A stretch of 64,000 nt of DNA, from contig NZ_CP042596.1 of NCBI RefSeq assembly GCF_009914315.1, positions 2,480,001 to 2,544,000 of the forward strand. The letters run 5' to 3'. How positions within the stretch are numbered: the first letter of the stretch is position 1; each line of letters begins with the position of its first letter. Below are positions 25,737 to 35,329 of this stretch, in pieces. The notes below the pieces were generated by a model, which made no database searches, was not told where the DNA came from, and saw only the letters and a list, made by a program, of their open reading frames with translations. This DNA is from Granulicella sp. WH15. GTDB taxonomy: Bacteria; Acidobacteriota; Terriglobia; Terriglobales; Acidobacteriaceae. The translations under genes and the position numbers were made by a program.

Positions 25737-28208
25737 TCACTTCACATGCACCACAGCCTGCGATCCTACCGCCGGCAGACTGGCCTGGGCGCTATCCCGA
25801 GCCCCGACCTTCACCAGAGTGATGTTCGAGTCACCCGCACCGACCGCCTTGAAGGTCAGCGTGCACACCGACCCATCACCCGTAACGCCCGGTGTATTCG
25901 GCGGCCGAGAGGTGGAGATCGTCACCAGCCCGTTGCCCTCGTCACGGTGGACGATGGAGACCGGCTGATTTCCCTTGGCCAGGAAGCCACCCGCATCCAC
26001 GTTCACCAGTTGCAGCACCTTCGGGTCGAACTGCATCTGCAACGGCACCGAGAAGACATCGCGCCCATGATCCAGCGTGACCGCAACCTGGAAGGTACTG
26101 CCCACGCCCTGGCTCGAGTTCGCCGGAGTGACCCCGAAGCTAACCGGCTGCGCGCCCGGAGCGGTCCCAATCGCCGCCGCAGCCGCTCCCGCAGCCGACG
26201 ATGGAGGAGCCACTGCCACCGGAGCCGCCGGGTTATTCCTCGACAGAGCCTTTGTCCCGGGGAGCATCGCCGCCGCCGCATCCGCCGCAGTTACCGAGCC
26301 AACCGGCCGCTGCGCCGAAGGAGTCACGTTCTCGCCGACGGTATTGCCCGGCAGCACGCCCGTATTGGCCACAGCGCTGCGCCGCAGCTCAATCGCCTGC
26401 CCCGTGCCGGTGTCGATCGCACCCGTATTCGCCCGCGTCAGCACCGACTCGCGCACGATATGCGGGATCAGCAGGAAGACGATCTCGTCGCGCTGCACTT
26501 CCTTGTTCTGTGAGGCGAAGAAGAACTTGAAGAACGGCAGCTCGCCCAGCCCCGGCGTTCCGCTCACATTGTTGTTGTCCTGCCGGGTCAGCAAGCCAGC
26601 CAGGATGCTGGGCTCGCCCTCTTTCAACTGGATCGTCTGCTCGCTCACGCGCTGCGAGATGATCGGCTCGGTCACGCCCGAGATGGTCTGCGTACCGCTC
26701 TCGGACGAGACCTCGATCTTCAGTTTCAGCGTAATCTCCCGGTCATAGTGCACCGTCGGCGTCAGGTCGATGTTCACGCCCACGTCCAGGTAGGTGAACT
26801 GCGTCTGCACGCCCAGCGAGGCCGAGGTCGAGAGCGTCGAGCTGTACGAACCAGTCGCAACGGGGATCTTCGATCCGATCTTGAGCGTGGCCCGCTGCCC
26901 ATCGGAGGAGCGGATGCGCGGGTTCTGCAGGATACGCGTATCCGTATCGGTCAGCAGCGCGTTCAGGGTTCCGCCGGTGATCGACACGGCGAAGTTGGTC
27001 GCGTTCAGGTGCGCCAGATTGTTCAGCGTCAGACCTGATGTGTTCGTCGTGGTATTCGTCGTTCCATCGTTGGTCGAAGAAGAGCCTGAGCTGGAATTGT
27101 TGACGTTCGCATTACTAGCCTGCGGAGTTAGCCCGATGGACTGCGGCAGCGTGATACCCAGGTTGCGAATCCTGTCCCGATTCACCTCGAGCACGGCCAC
27201 ATCCACGACTACCTCGGCCTTCGCCCGGTCGAGGTCGTTGATGATCTTCTGCGCCAGCAGCAACTGGTCCGGCGTCGCGCGCAGCACCAGCGCATTCTGG
27301 CTCGGTACAAGGTAGATCTTCGTGCTCGGGTCCAGCAGGTTACGCACTGCCGTCTGCACTTCATTACCATCGCTCGCCTGCGACGAGTTCGACAGGTAGA
27401 AGGTCTGCACCGCCATCTCGTCGAGATCGGTGCGCTTGGTGCGCGTGTTCTGCGCGATAAAGATAGTATTCGCCGTGATCGGCTTGTAGAACGTGCCCGA
27501 GATCGTTCCGATGATGCGCAACGCGTCCGACAGCGAGACATTGGTCAGATCGACCGGAATCCGCTTCGAGTTATAGTCCGGGTCGAAGAGCACATTCAGG
27601 CCCGCCAGTTTCCCCACGGCCTGATAGATCACCTTCACGTCCTCGACCATGTGCAGCGTGATGGGATCGTTGCTCACCGGCTGCAGCTCCACCGGACCGG
27701 CCAGCGAGCCAATGCTCCTGAGCAGATCGCTTCGCTGCTGCATCTGCTCCATCGCCGCCGCCGCGCCCGCCGGGGAAGGAGACGCGGGAGGTTGCTCCCG
27801 CTGCGTCTGTTCGATCTCTTGCTGTGCGGCCTGGTCACTCGGATCAATCTGCAGGGCGCGCATGAACTCGGTGATCGCGCCCGCGTAGTCGCTGCTCTGC
27901 CGCAGCGTGCGGCCCCGGCCCACGTGCTGCGCCGCCGCCATCCCGCGCATCCGCTCCAGCCGCGCCTTGTAGCGCATATCCTTGGGAGCCTTCAGGTTCG
28001 CCTGACGATAATCCTCAAAAGCCGCGTCGTAGTTCTCCCGCACCTCGGCGTCCAACCCGCGCTTGTTCCACTTGCTGGCCGACTGCGCCTGGGCCTTGGA
28101 CCCCACCGTCCCCAGCACCACCAGCAAAAACAAGCCCAGCATCGCCCCAACCCGCGACCCTGCCCGAACCTTCCAGCCACCCCAACCCTGCGCTAACCCA
28201 CGGATCAT
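25737..28208 (-). CDS. Secretin (GspD/PilQ-type) with TPR N-terminus and C-terminal cohesin-like domain
   Basis: Outer-membrane channel of about 823 residues. Order: signal peptide (MLGLFLLVVLGTVGSKAQA), TPR-like helices (KWNKRGLDAEVRENYDAAFEDYRQANLKAP), N0 and N1-type domains, a Ser/Thr/Asn-rich loop, the secretin domain ending LGELPFFKFFFASQNKEVQRDEIVFLLIPHIV, an Ala/Pro-rich linker and a last 140 residues (SFGVTPANSSQGVGSTFQVA..., MQFDPKVLQLVNVDAG, LTFKAVGAGDSNITL) that look like a cohesin fold. I choose ATG 28208; the frame stays open to 28439 with ATG 28391 and TTG 28439 as other starts. It heads the pseudopilin operon. Confidence 0.88.
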   Translation of the reverse strand: MIRGLAQGWGGWKVRAGSRVGAMLGLFLLVVLGTVGSKAQAQSASKWNKRGLDAEVRENYDAAFEDYRQANLKAPKDMRYKARLERMRGMAAAQHVGRGRTLRQSSDYAGAITEFMRALQIDPSDQAAQQEIEQTQREQPPASPSPAGAAAAMEQMQQRSDLLRSIGSLAGPVELQPVSNDPITLHMVEDVKVIYQAVGKLAGLNVLFDPDYNSKRIPVDLTNVSLSDALRIIGTISGTFYKPITANTIFIAQNTRTKRTDLDEMAVQTFYLSNSSQASDGNEVQTAVRNLLDPSTKIYLVPSQNALVLRATPDQLLLAQKIINDLDRAKAEVVVDVAVLEVNRDRIRNLGITLPQSIGLTPQASNANVNNSSSGSSSTNDGTTNTTTNTSGLTLNNLAHLNATNFAVSITGGTLNALLTDTDTRILQNPRIRSSDGQRATLKIGSKIPVATGSYSSTLSTSASLGVQTQFTYLDVGVNIDLTPTVHYDREITLKLKIEVSSESGTQTISGVTEPIISQRVSEQTIQLKEGEPSILAGLLTRQDNNNVSGTPGLGELPFFKFFFASQNKEVQRDEIVFLLIPHIVRESVLTRANTGAIDTGTGQAIELRRSAVANTGVLPGNTVGENVTPSAQRPVGSVTAADAAAAMLPGTKALSRNNPAAPVAVAPPSSAAGAAAAAIGTAPGAQPVSFGVTPANSSQGVGSTFQVAVTLDHGRDVFSVPLQMQFDPKVLQLVNVDAGGFLAKGNQPVSIVHRDEGNGLVTISTSRPPNTPGVTGDGSVCTLTFKAVGAGDSNITLVKVGARDSAQASLPAVGSQAVVHVK

Positions 28209-28618
28209 TCTAAGTCTGTTCGCTTTCTCTGTTCTTGCCGGAGTCTCCGCCGCACCACAACCGTACACCGCCGAAGCACTGCTGCCGGGAACCTCAATAG
28301 GACTTGCCTGGGAATAGCCGAAAGAGGAGTGGCCGAAAAAGCCGTCAGGCGAGCATCTCCCCCGCTGCTTCGGCTCCCGCGAGTATAGCATTCCGGTCAC
28401 TGCAACCCCCTCCCTTAAGTCCTTCAAAGACACCGCCAATCCCTATCTGTCGAGCGTATGCCGAGCCCGGCCTGCCCACTCGCCGGTGCCCTGCAACCCC
28501 TGTATTTTCCGTCTGCTGGAGTTTAGACGGCAGCCGCGCCGATGGGTGAGTCCGGATTACGCCTCCAACCGGTCAAGAATCGGGTGACCTTTGTACCGCG
28601 TGTTAAAATTGAAAGTTC
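28209..28618. other. Divergent intergenic stretch secretin / smpB
   Basis: About 410 bp between the divergent secretin and smpB genes. The secretin frame stays open to 28439 without recognisable protein similarity, so part could be coding if the true start is further upstream. Promoters for both genes should lie here; I could not pick boxes with confidence. No repeat of families A to C is present. Confidence 0.4.
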
Positions 28619-29158
28619 ATGGCCCGCGCTGCAACCATCCCGACCGTAGCCCATCAGCCCAAACCTGTCGTCAAGGAGAAGGACCGCGATCCTGTCGCTG
28701 CCGGTAAGCGAGATGCCTCCTTCAACCGCTCCGCCAGCTTCAACTACTTCCTCACGGACAAGTACGAGGCCGGTGTCGCCCTGCGCGGCACCGAGGTAAA
28801 ATCCATCCGTGAAGGCAAGGCTAACCTCAAAGACGCCTATGGTTTGCTGAAAGATGGAGAATGTTTTCTGCTCAATGCCCATATTGGGCCTTTTTCCCAC
28901 GGCAACGCCATGAACCACGATTCTCTGCGCACCCGCAAGCTGCTGCTGCACAAGCTGGAGATCCGCAAGCTGGAGGCGGCCACGCGGCAGAAGGGCTTCA
29001 CGCTGATCCCGGTCCGGCTGTACTTCCGCAACGGCCGGGTCAAGTGCGAGCTGGCGCTGGCCAAGGGTAAGCAGGAGTACGACAAGCGCGCCACGGAGCG
29101 GAAGCGCGAGGCCGATAACGAGGCCAAGGCGGCCATCGCCCGCAGCCAGCGCCGCTAG
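28619..29158 (+). CDS. smpB: SsrA-binding protein SmpB
   Basis: SmpB binds tmRNA and drives trans-translation, rescuing stalled ribosomes and tagging products for ClpXP. The 179-residue protein has a non-conserved N-terminal extension of about 40 residues, then the SmpB core: ASFNYFLTDKYEAGVALRGTEVKSIREGKANLKDAYGLL, HIGPFSHGN, RTRKLLLHK, and GFTLIPVRLYFRNGRVKCELALAKGK, with the Lys/Arg-rich tail that enters the decoding site. The extension (TVAHQPKPVVKEKDRDPVAAG) could mean the true start is further in, but no better in-frame ATG is present before the core. The ssrA gene is not in the window. Confidence 0.96.
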   Translation: MARAATIPTVAHQPKPVVKEKDRDPVAAGKRDASFNRSASFNYFLTDKYEAGVALRGTEVKSIREGKANLKDAYGLLKDGECFLLNAHIGPFSHGNAMNHDSLRTRKLLLHKLEIRKLEAATRQKGFTLIPVRLYFRNGRVKCELALAKGKQEYDKRATERKREADNEAKAAIARSQRR

Positions 29159-29163
29159 CCTTT

Positions 29164-29217
29164 CACGCGAAGCGTCCAAAACAGTACGAAGCACCGCCCG
29201 TCCGGCGTGAGGACGCT
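29164..29217 (+). repeat. Family B repeat, copy 3
   Basis: CACGCGAAGCGTCC, then GAAGCACCGCCCGTCCGGCG, then TGAGGACGC, immediately after smpB (5 bp past the stop). Confidence 0.75.
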
Positions 29218-29276
29218 TTTGCCGTTGCTTTTAAGGAATAACCATCCCCTCCATCTCTTCGGGTTACGATATCCCC

Positions 29277-30791
29277 ATGGACACCAGACTGGTCTTTCAG
29301 GACGCCGCCACCCTCGCCACCCCCATGCTTACGGTCTTCGCAGTCGATAGCTCCACCGGCAAGGACTCCGACCCACTCCCCACGCTCCTGACCGCCTCCA
29401 GCGCCATTACCTCCGCCGTCTCTGCCCTGCTGGCCACCGGCGAGTTCAAATCCGGCCTCTGCGAGACGCTCCTCGTCCACGCGCCCGCCGGTCTCGCGGC
29501 CCAGCGCCTCCTCCTCATCGGCCTCGGCAAGGCCGGTTCGCTCACGGTAGACGAGCTGCGCAAGGGCGCAGGAGCCGCCGTCCGCTTCGCCAAGCCCCGC
29601 GTCATCCGCGACCTCGCCATCGTCTTCCCCGAACCTCTGACGCTGCCCGCACAGCTCTCCGCCCGTGTGTTAGCCGAAGGAGCCGAACTGGCCGAGCGCG
29701 ACTACGACACCTACAAGAGCGAACCGAAGGACAAGTCGGTCCACTCCGTAACCCTCATCGCCGGAGCCAACAATCAGGCCGCAATCGAGGCCGGATTCGC
29801 TGAGGGCCTCATCCTCGCCAACGGCCAGAACTTCGCCCGCTCACTGGTCAACGAGCCGGGCAACATCCTGCCGCCGACCACTCTCGCAGCCCGCACCAAG
29901 GCCATGTGCGACGAGGTCGGCCTCCACTGCGAGGTCTTCTCCACGGCCAAGCTCGAAGAGCTGAAGATGGGCGCGTTTCTCGCCGTAGCGCAGGGTTCGG
30001 AGCAGCCCCCGGCCCTTATCGTGATGACCTACACGCCCGCAGCCCCGCAGGTTGAAGGAGCGCCCGTCATCGGCCTCGTCGGCAAGGGCATCACCTTCGA
30101 CACCGGCGGCATCTCCCTGAAGCCTGCCGACAACATGGAGAAGATGAAGTACGACATGGCCGGTTCCGCCGCCATGATCGGGGCGATGCGCGCCATCGCC
30201 CAGCTCAAGCCCAACGTGAAGGTCGTCAGCGTCATCTGCTCGGCCGAGAACATGCCCGACGGCAAGGCCTACCGTCCCGGCGACGTGCTCACCGCCATGA
30301 GCGGCAAGACCATCGAGGTCATCAACACCGACGCCGAGGGCCGCCTGGTCCTGGCTGATGGCCTCCACTACGCCAAGACCCTTGGCTGCACCCACCTCAT
30401 TGACGCCGCCACCCTCACCGGAGCCTGCGTCGTCGCGCTCGGCAACCACTTCGCCGGACTCTTCGCCAACGACGAGGCGACGTGGCAGAACTTCCAATCC
30501 GCCACCCCCATCTCGGGCGAGAAGTTCTGGCGCCTGCCCATCTCGCCCGAGTACCGCGAGCAGATCAACAGCGCCATCGCCGACATGACCAACACCGGTG
30601 GACGCGGCGGCGGAGCCTGCACCGCCGCCGCCCTGCTGCACGAGTTCGTCGGCGACACCCCCTGGATTCACCTCGACATCGCCGGAGTCGCGTGGAACGA
30701 CGAGCAGAAGCCGTGGATCGCCAAAGGCCCGACCGGCATGGCCGTCCGCTCCATTGTCGAGTGGGTCCGGACCTACAGCCAGGCCAACTGA
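29277..30791 (+). CDS. pepA: Leucyl aminopeptidase (M17)
   Basis: Cytoplasmic dizinc aminopeptidase, 504 residues, with an N-terminal regulatory domain and a C-terminal M17 catalytic domain. Metal-binding and catalytic signatures are visible: VGLVGKGITFDTGGISLK (catalytic Lys and Asp), KYDMAGSAAMIGAM, and NTDAEGRLVLADGL (Asp and Glu ligands). Length and motifs are typical. PepA may also bind DNA in some bacteria. It follows smpB by 118 bp, with a family B repeat between them. Confidence 0.96.
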   Translation: MDTRLVFQDAATLATPMLTVFAVDSSTGKDSDPLPTLLTASSAITSAVSALLATGEFKSGLCETLLVHAPAGLAAQRLLLIGLGKAGSLTVDELRKGAGAAVRFAKPRVIRDLAIVFPEPLTLPAQLSARVLAEGAELAERDYDTYKSEPKDKSVHSVTLIAGANNQAAIEAGFAEGLILANGQNFARSLVNEPGNILPPTTLAARTKAMCDEVGLHCEVFSTAKLEELKMGAFLAVAQGSEQPPALIVMTYTPAAPQVEGAPVIGLVGKGITFDTGGISLKPADNMEKMKYDMAGSAAMIGAMRAIAQLKPNVKVVSVICSAENMPDGKAYRPGDVLTAMSGKTIEVINTDAEGRLVLADGLHYAKTLGCTHLIDAATLTGACVVALGNHFAGLFANDEATWQNFQSATPISGEKFWRLPISPEYREQINSAIADMTNTGGRGGGACTAAALLHEFVGDTPWIHLDIAGVAWNDEQKPWIAKGPTGMAVRSIVEWVRTYSQAN

Positions 30792-30833
30792 AGCAGCTAA
30801 ACTTTCAGCAATGAGATTCTCGCCCGGAGGCCC

Positions 30834-31208
30834 ATGAGACTCGAAGATGCGACGGTGCTTCTCGTCGATGATCTCCCGACTCTGCGCGAGCTGTTCGCCC
30901 TCTGGCTCACCCGTTGCGGATGCGCCGTCCTTACCGCGAAGGACGGCGCCGAGGCCATCCGGCTCCTGACAACGCAGCGGGTGGACGCCATTCTCAGCGA
31001 CATCAGTATGCCCGTCATGGATGGGGTCACTCTCGCTGTCTGCATCCGCGCACTCCAACTGACGACGCCACTGCTGCTTTTCTCGGGCGGCGAGCTTGAG
31101 GCCGCCGAACTCCAGCGCATCCGTGCCCTGGGAATCGAGACCATCCTCACCAAGCCGATCAACCGTCAGGCCCTCATCGCAGAGCTGGAGCGCGTTCTAA
31201 GCTCCTAA
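30834..31208 (+). CDS. Single-domain response regulator (CheY-like)
   Basis: A 124-residue receiver domain without output domain. Acidic pair Asp12-Asp13, phospho-acceptor Asp56 (VDAILSDISMPVMDG), Ser in LLFSGGE and Lys near residue 106 (ILTKPIN) are all present, so it should be phosphorylatable. No histidine kinase is adjacent. It begins 42 bp after pepA and has GGAGG only 3 nt before ATG 30834, which is close for a ribosome site. Function is unknown. Confidence 0.9.
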   Translation: MRLEDATVLLVDDLPTLRELFALWLTRCGCAVLTAKDGAEAIRLLTTQRVDAILSDISMPVMDGVTLAVCIRALQLTTPLLLFSGGELEAAELQRIRALGIETILTKPINRQALIAELERVLSS

Positions 31209-31243
31209 GCCACAGCAAACCGAAAAGTTACTTCTGCGGTTGC

Positions 31244-31432
31244 AATTGCCTTTGTCGTTGCCTGTCCTTTTGGTTGTCATTCAGGAGCGAAGCGGAGGAA
31301 TCTGCTTCTGCCATTGCCTTTGCCTTGGCTTTTGCGGTTGTTTCTGGGGTAGGTCCGGGCTTTAGCCCGGACATCTAAACCCTCCACCAAAGCGGGCTTT
31401 AGCCCCCGAGGTTTAGCTTTCTTCACTCGGCC
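31244..31432 (+). repeat. Family A interspersed repeat, copy 3
   Basis: Full copy: GGTTGTCATTCAGGAGCGAA, AGCGGAGGAATCTGCTTCTG, about seven TTGCCT-like hexamers, GTCCGGGCTTTAGCCCGGAC, AAAGCGGGCTTTAGCCCCCG, AGGTTTAGCTTTCTTC. It ends next to a family C hairpin, the same order as copy 1. Confidence 0.85.
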
Positions 31433-31443
31433 AAAAATACGAA

Positions 31444-31475
31444 TGCCCCACACCTCGACTCCGAAGCATGGGGCA
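31444..31475 (-). terminator. Family C hairpin after argS
   Basis: TGCCCCA (31444-31450) and TGGGGCA (31469-31475) with a CTCGACTCCGA-type loop, 15 bp past the argS stop on the minus strand. Confidence 0.55.
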
Positions 31476-31490
31476 CACAACTCACTCCCT

Positions 31491-33497
31491 CTACATCACT
31501 GCCGGAGCCTCAATCCCCAGATACCCCAGCGCCCGAACCATCTCCCGCCGAGCCACCGCCGCCGTAGCCAGCAGCAACGCCCTCCGAGCCTCATCCGTCT
31601 CATTCAGAACGTGATACCGGTGGTAGAAGTTATTGAACTGCTGCGCCATCTGGAACGCATACTTGGCCAGGTGTGCAGGCTCCGCCGTGGCGATGCAAAG
31701 CTCGATCACAGTGGTCAGCCGCGAGGCCATCAGCCACGTCTCCCACAACCCGCCGCCCTCTTCCGCATCGAGCATCCCGGCCAACCCCGGCAGCCCCGCA
31801 ACCGCCGCCAGAGCCTCCTCCTGCGTAGTCCCGGACTTACGGAAGATATTCGCCGCCCTCACAATCGCATACTGCACATACGGCCCGGTCTCGCCCTCAA
31901 AGCTCAACGCATCCTTGAAGTCGAACGCTATGATCGTGTTCCGGTTGAATCGCAGCATAAAATAACGCAGCGCACCCACGGCAATCTGCGTCGCCGTCAG
32001 CAGCCGCTCGGCCTCGTCCAGCTCCGGATGCCGCGCGTCCACCTCGGTCTTCGCCGCTGCGGTCAGCCGATCCAACAGATCGTCGGCCTTCACGCCCAGG
32101 CCCTTGCGCCCGCTCACCTCGATGAACGGCCGAGCCTTATCCTCTTCCGCAATCGTGTACCCCAGTTCGATCGCGCAACGCGGCGTCAGCGCCACCTTCT
32201 CGTACGAGAAGTGCGTGTAGTGATCGGCAGCTTCGGTGAACCCCATCCCCCGCAGCGCGGCGATCACGTTGTTCTGAGGGTCCGACTGGCTGGAGTCGAT
32301 GACGTTATAAACATAATCCGCCCGCGCAAACACGGGATGATCCGGCACTCCGCTCGGCGTGGAAATCCAGCACGTATGCTCCGGATACTCCTTGAACGGC
32401 TCGTACCCGAAGTCCTTGCCCTCGAGCAGCCCGAACTTCCAGAGGTGATACGCAATGTCCTTCCCGACATACGTCACCGTGCCGTTCGAGCGCACGATCA
32501 CCTTCGCATCCTCGTCCGGCCCGTCGCTCGCGGCCTCTTCGCCGTTGGCCCGCTTCATCACCCAGCAGCCCTTGTTCTTACCCTCGGTCTCCTGGTACAG
32601 CACGCCCTTCTCGATCATCAGCTCCCGCGCCGCATCCCAGAAGTGCAGCGTCAGAATCTCCGACTCGCGCGGCAAAAAGTCGTACTCGATCCCCAGCCGC
32701 AGCATGGTCTCAAGATGACGCCGAAGCACTCCGGTCGAGATCAGCTCCGCAATCTCGGCGATCTCGTTGCCGCCGGTCTCGAGCGCGTGCAGCGTATCCA
32801 GCCGCACCTGCTTACGCGCCGCAGCCTCAGCCGCATCCGCCGTGTACCACTGCGAGACCCGCGCGTACAGATCCCAGCAGTAGAAGTCGAGCCGCTGATT
32901 GGTCTCGATCAGCTCGGTCAGAAGCCCGCGCACATCGTCGAGATTCATCCCTAGCAGCTTCGTAAATCCAACAACAACATCGGCCACCTGCACGCCGGTG
33001 TTGTCGATGTAGTTCTGCACCCCGACCTCGTAGCCGCGCTTGTAGGCATCGGGCCGCAACAGGCGCTGGAAGGTGTCGCCCAAAATAGCGTTGCGCAGGT
33101 GGCCGATGTGCGCGGCCTTGTTGGGGTTGATGCTCGTATGCTCGACCAGCCGGAAGCCCGACCCGCCGATCTCGGCGTGCTCATCGGCGGCCAGACGCAC
33201 CACCGTGGCCGCGCGGTCCAGCTTGATGTTCAGATAGCCCGCACCCGCGATCTCGACCGCAGCCACACCCGGCACACTGGCCAGATCGGCCCGCAGCGCC
33301 TCGGCCAGCTCCGTCGCAATCGCCCGCGGAGCCTTGCGCAGCCGCTTGGCCAACTCGAAGGCCACGGGCAGCGCCAGTTCGCCGAGCGCGACGTTAGGCG
33401 GCTGCTCGATGGCGAGCTGCGACAGCTCGACCCCGTACTGAGCGAGCAAAATTGCCTGGATGCGAAGAAGAAGAGACTGCTGAACTGTGCGATACAT
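31491..33497 (-). CDS. argS: Arginyl-tRNA synthetase
   Basis: Class I synthetase charging tRNA-Arg in the cytoplasm. The 668-residue product has the Add-1 N-terminal domain, the HIGH-like signature in INPNKAAHIGHLRNAILGD, a Rossmann catalytic core with LVEHTS before it, and the C-terminal DALR anticodon-binding helices (FNNFYHRYHVLNETDEARR). It is longer than E. coli ArgS by about 90 residues, mostly in insertions within the catalytic domain (for example around FKEYPEHTCWISTPSG). ATG 33497 is the start. It is transcribed alone and shares its 3' intergenic space with repeats. Confidence 0.95.
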   Translation of the reverse strand: MYRTVQQSLLLRIQAILLAQYGVELSQLAIEQPPNVALGELALPVAFELAKRLRKAPRAIATELAEALRADLASVPGVAAVEIAGAGYLNIKLDRAATVVRLAADEHAEIGGSGFRLVEHTSINPNKAAHIGHLRNAILGDTFQRLLRPDAYKRGYEVGVQNYIDNTGVQVADVVVGFTKLLGMNLDDVRGLLTELIETNQRLDFYCWDLYARVSQWYTADAAEAAARKQVRLDTLHALETGGNEIAEIAELISTGVLRRHLETMLRLGIEYDFLPRESEILTLHFWDAARELMIEKGVLYQETEGKNKGCWVMKRANGEEAASDGPDEDAKVIVRSNGTVTYVGKDIAYHLWKFGLLEGKDFGYEPFKEYPEHTCWISTPSGVPDHPVFARADYVYNVIDSSQSDPQNNVIAALRGMGFTEAADHYTHFSYEKVALTPRCAIELGYTIAEEDKARPFIEVSGRKGLGVKADDLLDRLTAAAKTEVDARHPELDEAERLLTATQIAVGALRYFMLRFNRNTIIAFDFKDALSFEGETGPYVQYAIVRAANIFRKSGTTQEEALAAVAGLPGLAGMLDAEEGGGLWETWLMASRLTTVIELCIATAEPAHLAKYAFQMAQQFNNFYHRYHVLNETDEARRALLLATAAVARREMVRALGYLGIEAPAVM

Positions 33498-33686
33498 GCG
33501 TGCGATTCACCGTACTACGAAGATTGGAAGTACCGATTTAACTCTCAGGGTGTAAAGGTCAAGGACCGATCAAGGGCCGGATGACGAGGAAAATAACGTC
33601 AACGGCTTTAACCTATGACACTTAAATGAGTCTACTTGAGAGCACGCCGATGAACTAAACTTCAGCCTGAGGAACGCGCAACCGAG

Positions 33687-35249
33687 ATGGCCACAACCGT
33701 AGTTGAAAGAATCTCGGAGACCAGCCCGGTAAGCGCCCTCGGCCAGATCTCCGCACGCGGCCCCGTCCTCGTAACCACCCTGACGCTCCTCGTGCTGATC
33801 GTCCACGGCTATCACCCCTGGTCCGAGGACGGCGGCCTCTACGCGGCGGGCATCAAGCACCTGCTGGCCCCGCAGCTCTACCCCCACCAGACCGAGTTCG
33901 TCACCGGCCATCTGCGCTTCTCGCTCTTCGCCCCGGCCGTCGCCGCGCTCACCCGCTCCAGCCGCCTGCCGCTCGACTGGGTGCTGCTGTTCCTTTATTG
34001 CGCTACCACTTGGCTCACCCTCTACGCCGCCTGGCAGCTCGCCACGCGGATCTTCACCAGTGTCCCCGCACGCTGCGGCGGCGTCGTCCTGCTGGCCTGC
34101 TGGCTCAGCCTCCCCCTCGCGGGCACAGCGCTCATGCTGATGGACCCCTATGTGACCGCGCGCAGCATCTCCACGCCGCTCAGTATCCTCGCGCTCTGCT
34201 GGGTTCTGGACGCGCTGGCTGGCGAGAGCACAAAGGCGTGGTTGCTCTGCACAGCGGCCCTGCTCCTCGCGGCCGCAGTGCATCCGCTCATGGCGGGCTA
34301 CGCCATCGGCAGCGTCCTGCTGCTCGCAAGCCTCGGATCGAGCCGCCGCTTCCTGCGCCTGTGGGCCGGCTTCGCCATCGCCGCGGCTTCCCTGCTGCTG
34401 GCGCTGGCAATCCAGCTATACGCCGCGCCCGAGTCCGCCGACTACGTCCGCATCGCGATGACCCGCTACTACTGGTTCCCCGGCCAGTGGCAGTGGTACG
34501 AGCGCATCGGCCTGATCGCGCCGCTGCTGATCCTCGCCGCCCTGCTGTTATGGAAGAACCGCGCCTCCGCGGGAGCAGCCTACACCACGACGATCCGCAT
34601 GAGCATCGCGCTGGGATCGCTCTCGCTGGTGATCGCAGCCCTCTTCTCTCGCGCGCGCCTAGCCACCCATACCGTCGCCCGCCTGCAACCGCTGCGCACC
34701 TTCCAGACCGTCTACATCGTGATGATTCTCGTGCTCGGCGCGACGCTGGCCGAGTACCTTCTGAAGAAGAGTCCTTGGCGCTGGGCCGTTCTAATTACTC
34801 TCGCGAGCGCCCCCATGTACATCGCGCAGCGCGCCGTCGCCCCCGCCTCCCTGCACATCGAGCTGCCTTGGCGCACCCCGCAAAACTCGTGGGTGCAAGC
34901 CTTCCTCTGGATACGCGGAAACACCCCTACCGATGCGCTCTTCGCGATGGATCCGCACTACATCACCAGCGACGGCGAGGACGCCCAGAGCTTCCGCGCC
35001 GTCGCCGAGCGCAGCACGCTGCCCGACTACTCGAAGGACGGCGGCGAGGCATCCATCACCCCGCAGCTCACCAGCGCATGGGCCGCTGGCCAGAGCCTCC
35101 AGGCCAACATCGAGCACCAGAGCGATGCCGCCCGACTCGCCACACTGGCCTCCGTCGGCGTCGACTGGATCATCCTCCGTGCGTCCTCACAGACGGCCTT
35201 TGCCTGCCCCTACCGGAACGCCGTCGTAAAGGTCTGCCGCCTGCACTGA
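33687..35249 (+). CDS. Polytopic inner-membrane protein of unknown function
   Basis: A 520-residue protein with about eleven membrane helices between residues 25 and 405, a periplasmic loop after the first helix containing the conserved-looking HPWSEDGGLYAAGIKHLL and HQTEFVTGHL, and a soluble C-terminal tail of about 120 residues with FLWIRGNTPTDALFAMDPHYI. This layout resembles membrane glycosyltransferases or DUF6798-like proteins whose soluble tail follows a TPxxALFxxP turn. No catalytic motif is certain. A family B repeat follows the stop. Divergent from argS. Confidence 0.6.
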   Translation: MATTVVERISETSPVSALGQISARGPVLVTTLTLLVLIVHGYHPWSEDGGLYAAGIKHLLAPQLYPHQTEFVTGHLRFSLFAPAVAALTRSSRLPLDWVLLFLYCATTWLTLYAAWQLATRIFTSVPARCGGVVLLACWLSLPLAGTALMLMDPYVTARSISTPLSILALCWVLDALAGESTKAWLLCTAALLLAAAVHPLMAGYAIGSVLLLASLGSSRRFLRLWAGFAIAAASLLLALAIQLYAAPESADYVRIAMTRYYWFPGQWQWYERIGLIAPLLILAALLLWKNRASAGAAYTTTIRMSIALGSLSLVIAALFSRARLATHTVARLQPLRTFQTVYIVMILVLGATLAEYLLKKSPWRWAVLITLASAPMYIAQRAVAPASLHIELPWRTPQNSWVQAFLWIRGNTPTDALFAMDPHYITSDGEDAQSFRAVAERSTLPDYSKDGGEASITPQLTSAWAAGQSLQANIEHQSDAARLATLASVGVDWIILRASSQTAFACPYRNAVVKVCRLH

Positions 35250-35266
35250 TAGAAGCAACGACAACC

Positions 35267-35320
35267 GCGCCCTAACGCCGGGCGGACGGCACTCCGTGCG
35301 GTTCTCGACGCTTCGCGTGA
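35267..35320 (-). repeat. Family B repeat, copy 4 (inverted)
   Basis: CCTAACGCCGGGCGGACGGC, then ACTCCGTGCGGTTCTCGACG, then CTTCGCG, in the 80-bp gap between convergent genes. Confidence 0.75.
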
Positions 35321-35329
35321 AACCCGCCC

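Noticed and set aside
33998..35275. Forward ORF of 425 residues overlapping the membrane protein
   Set aside because: Different frame of the same DNA, Arg/His/Pro-rich; the hydrophobic frame is the real gene.
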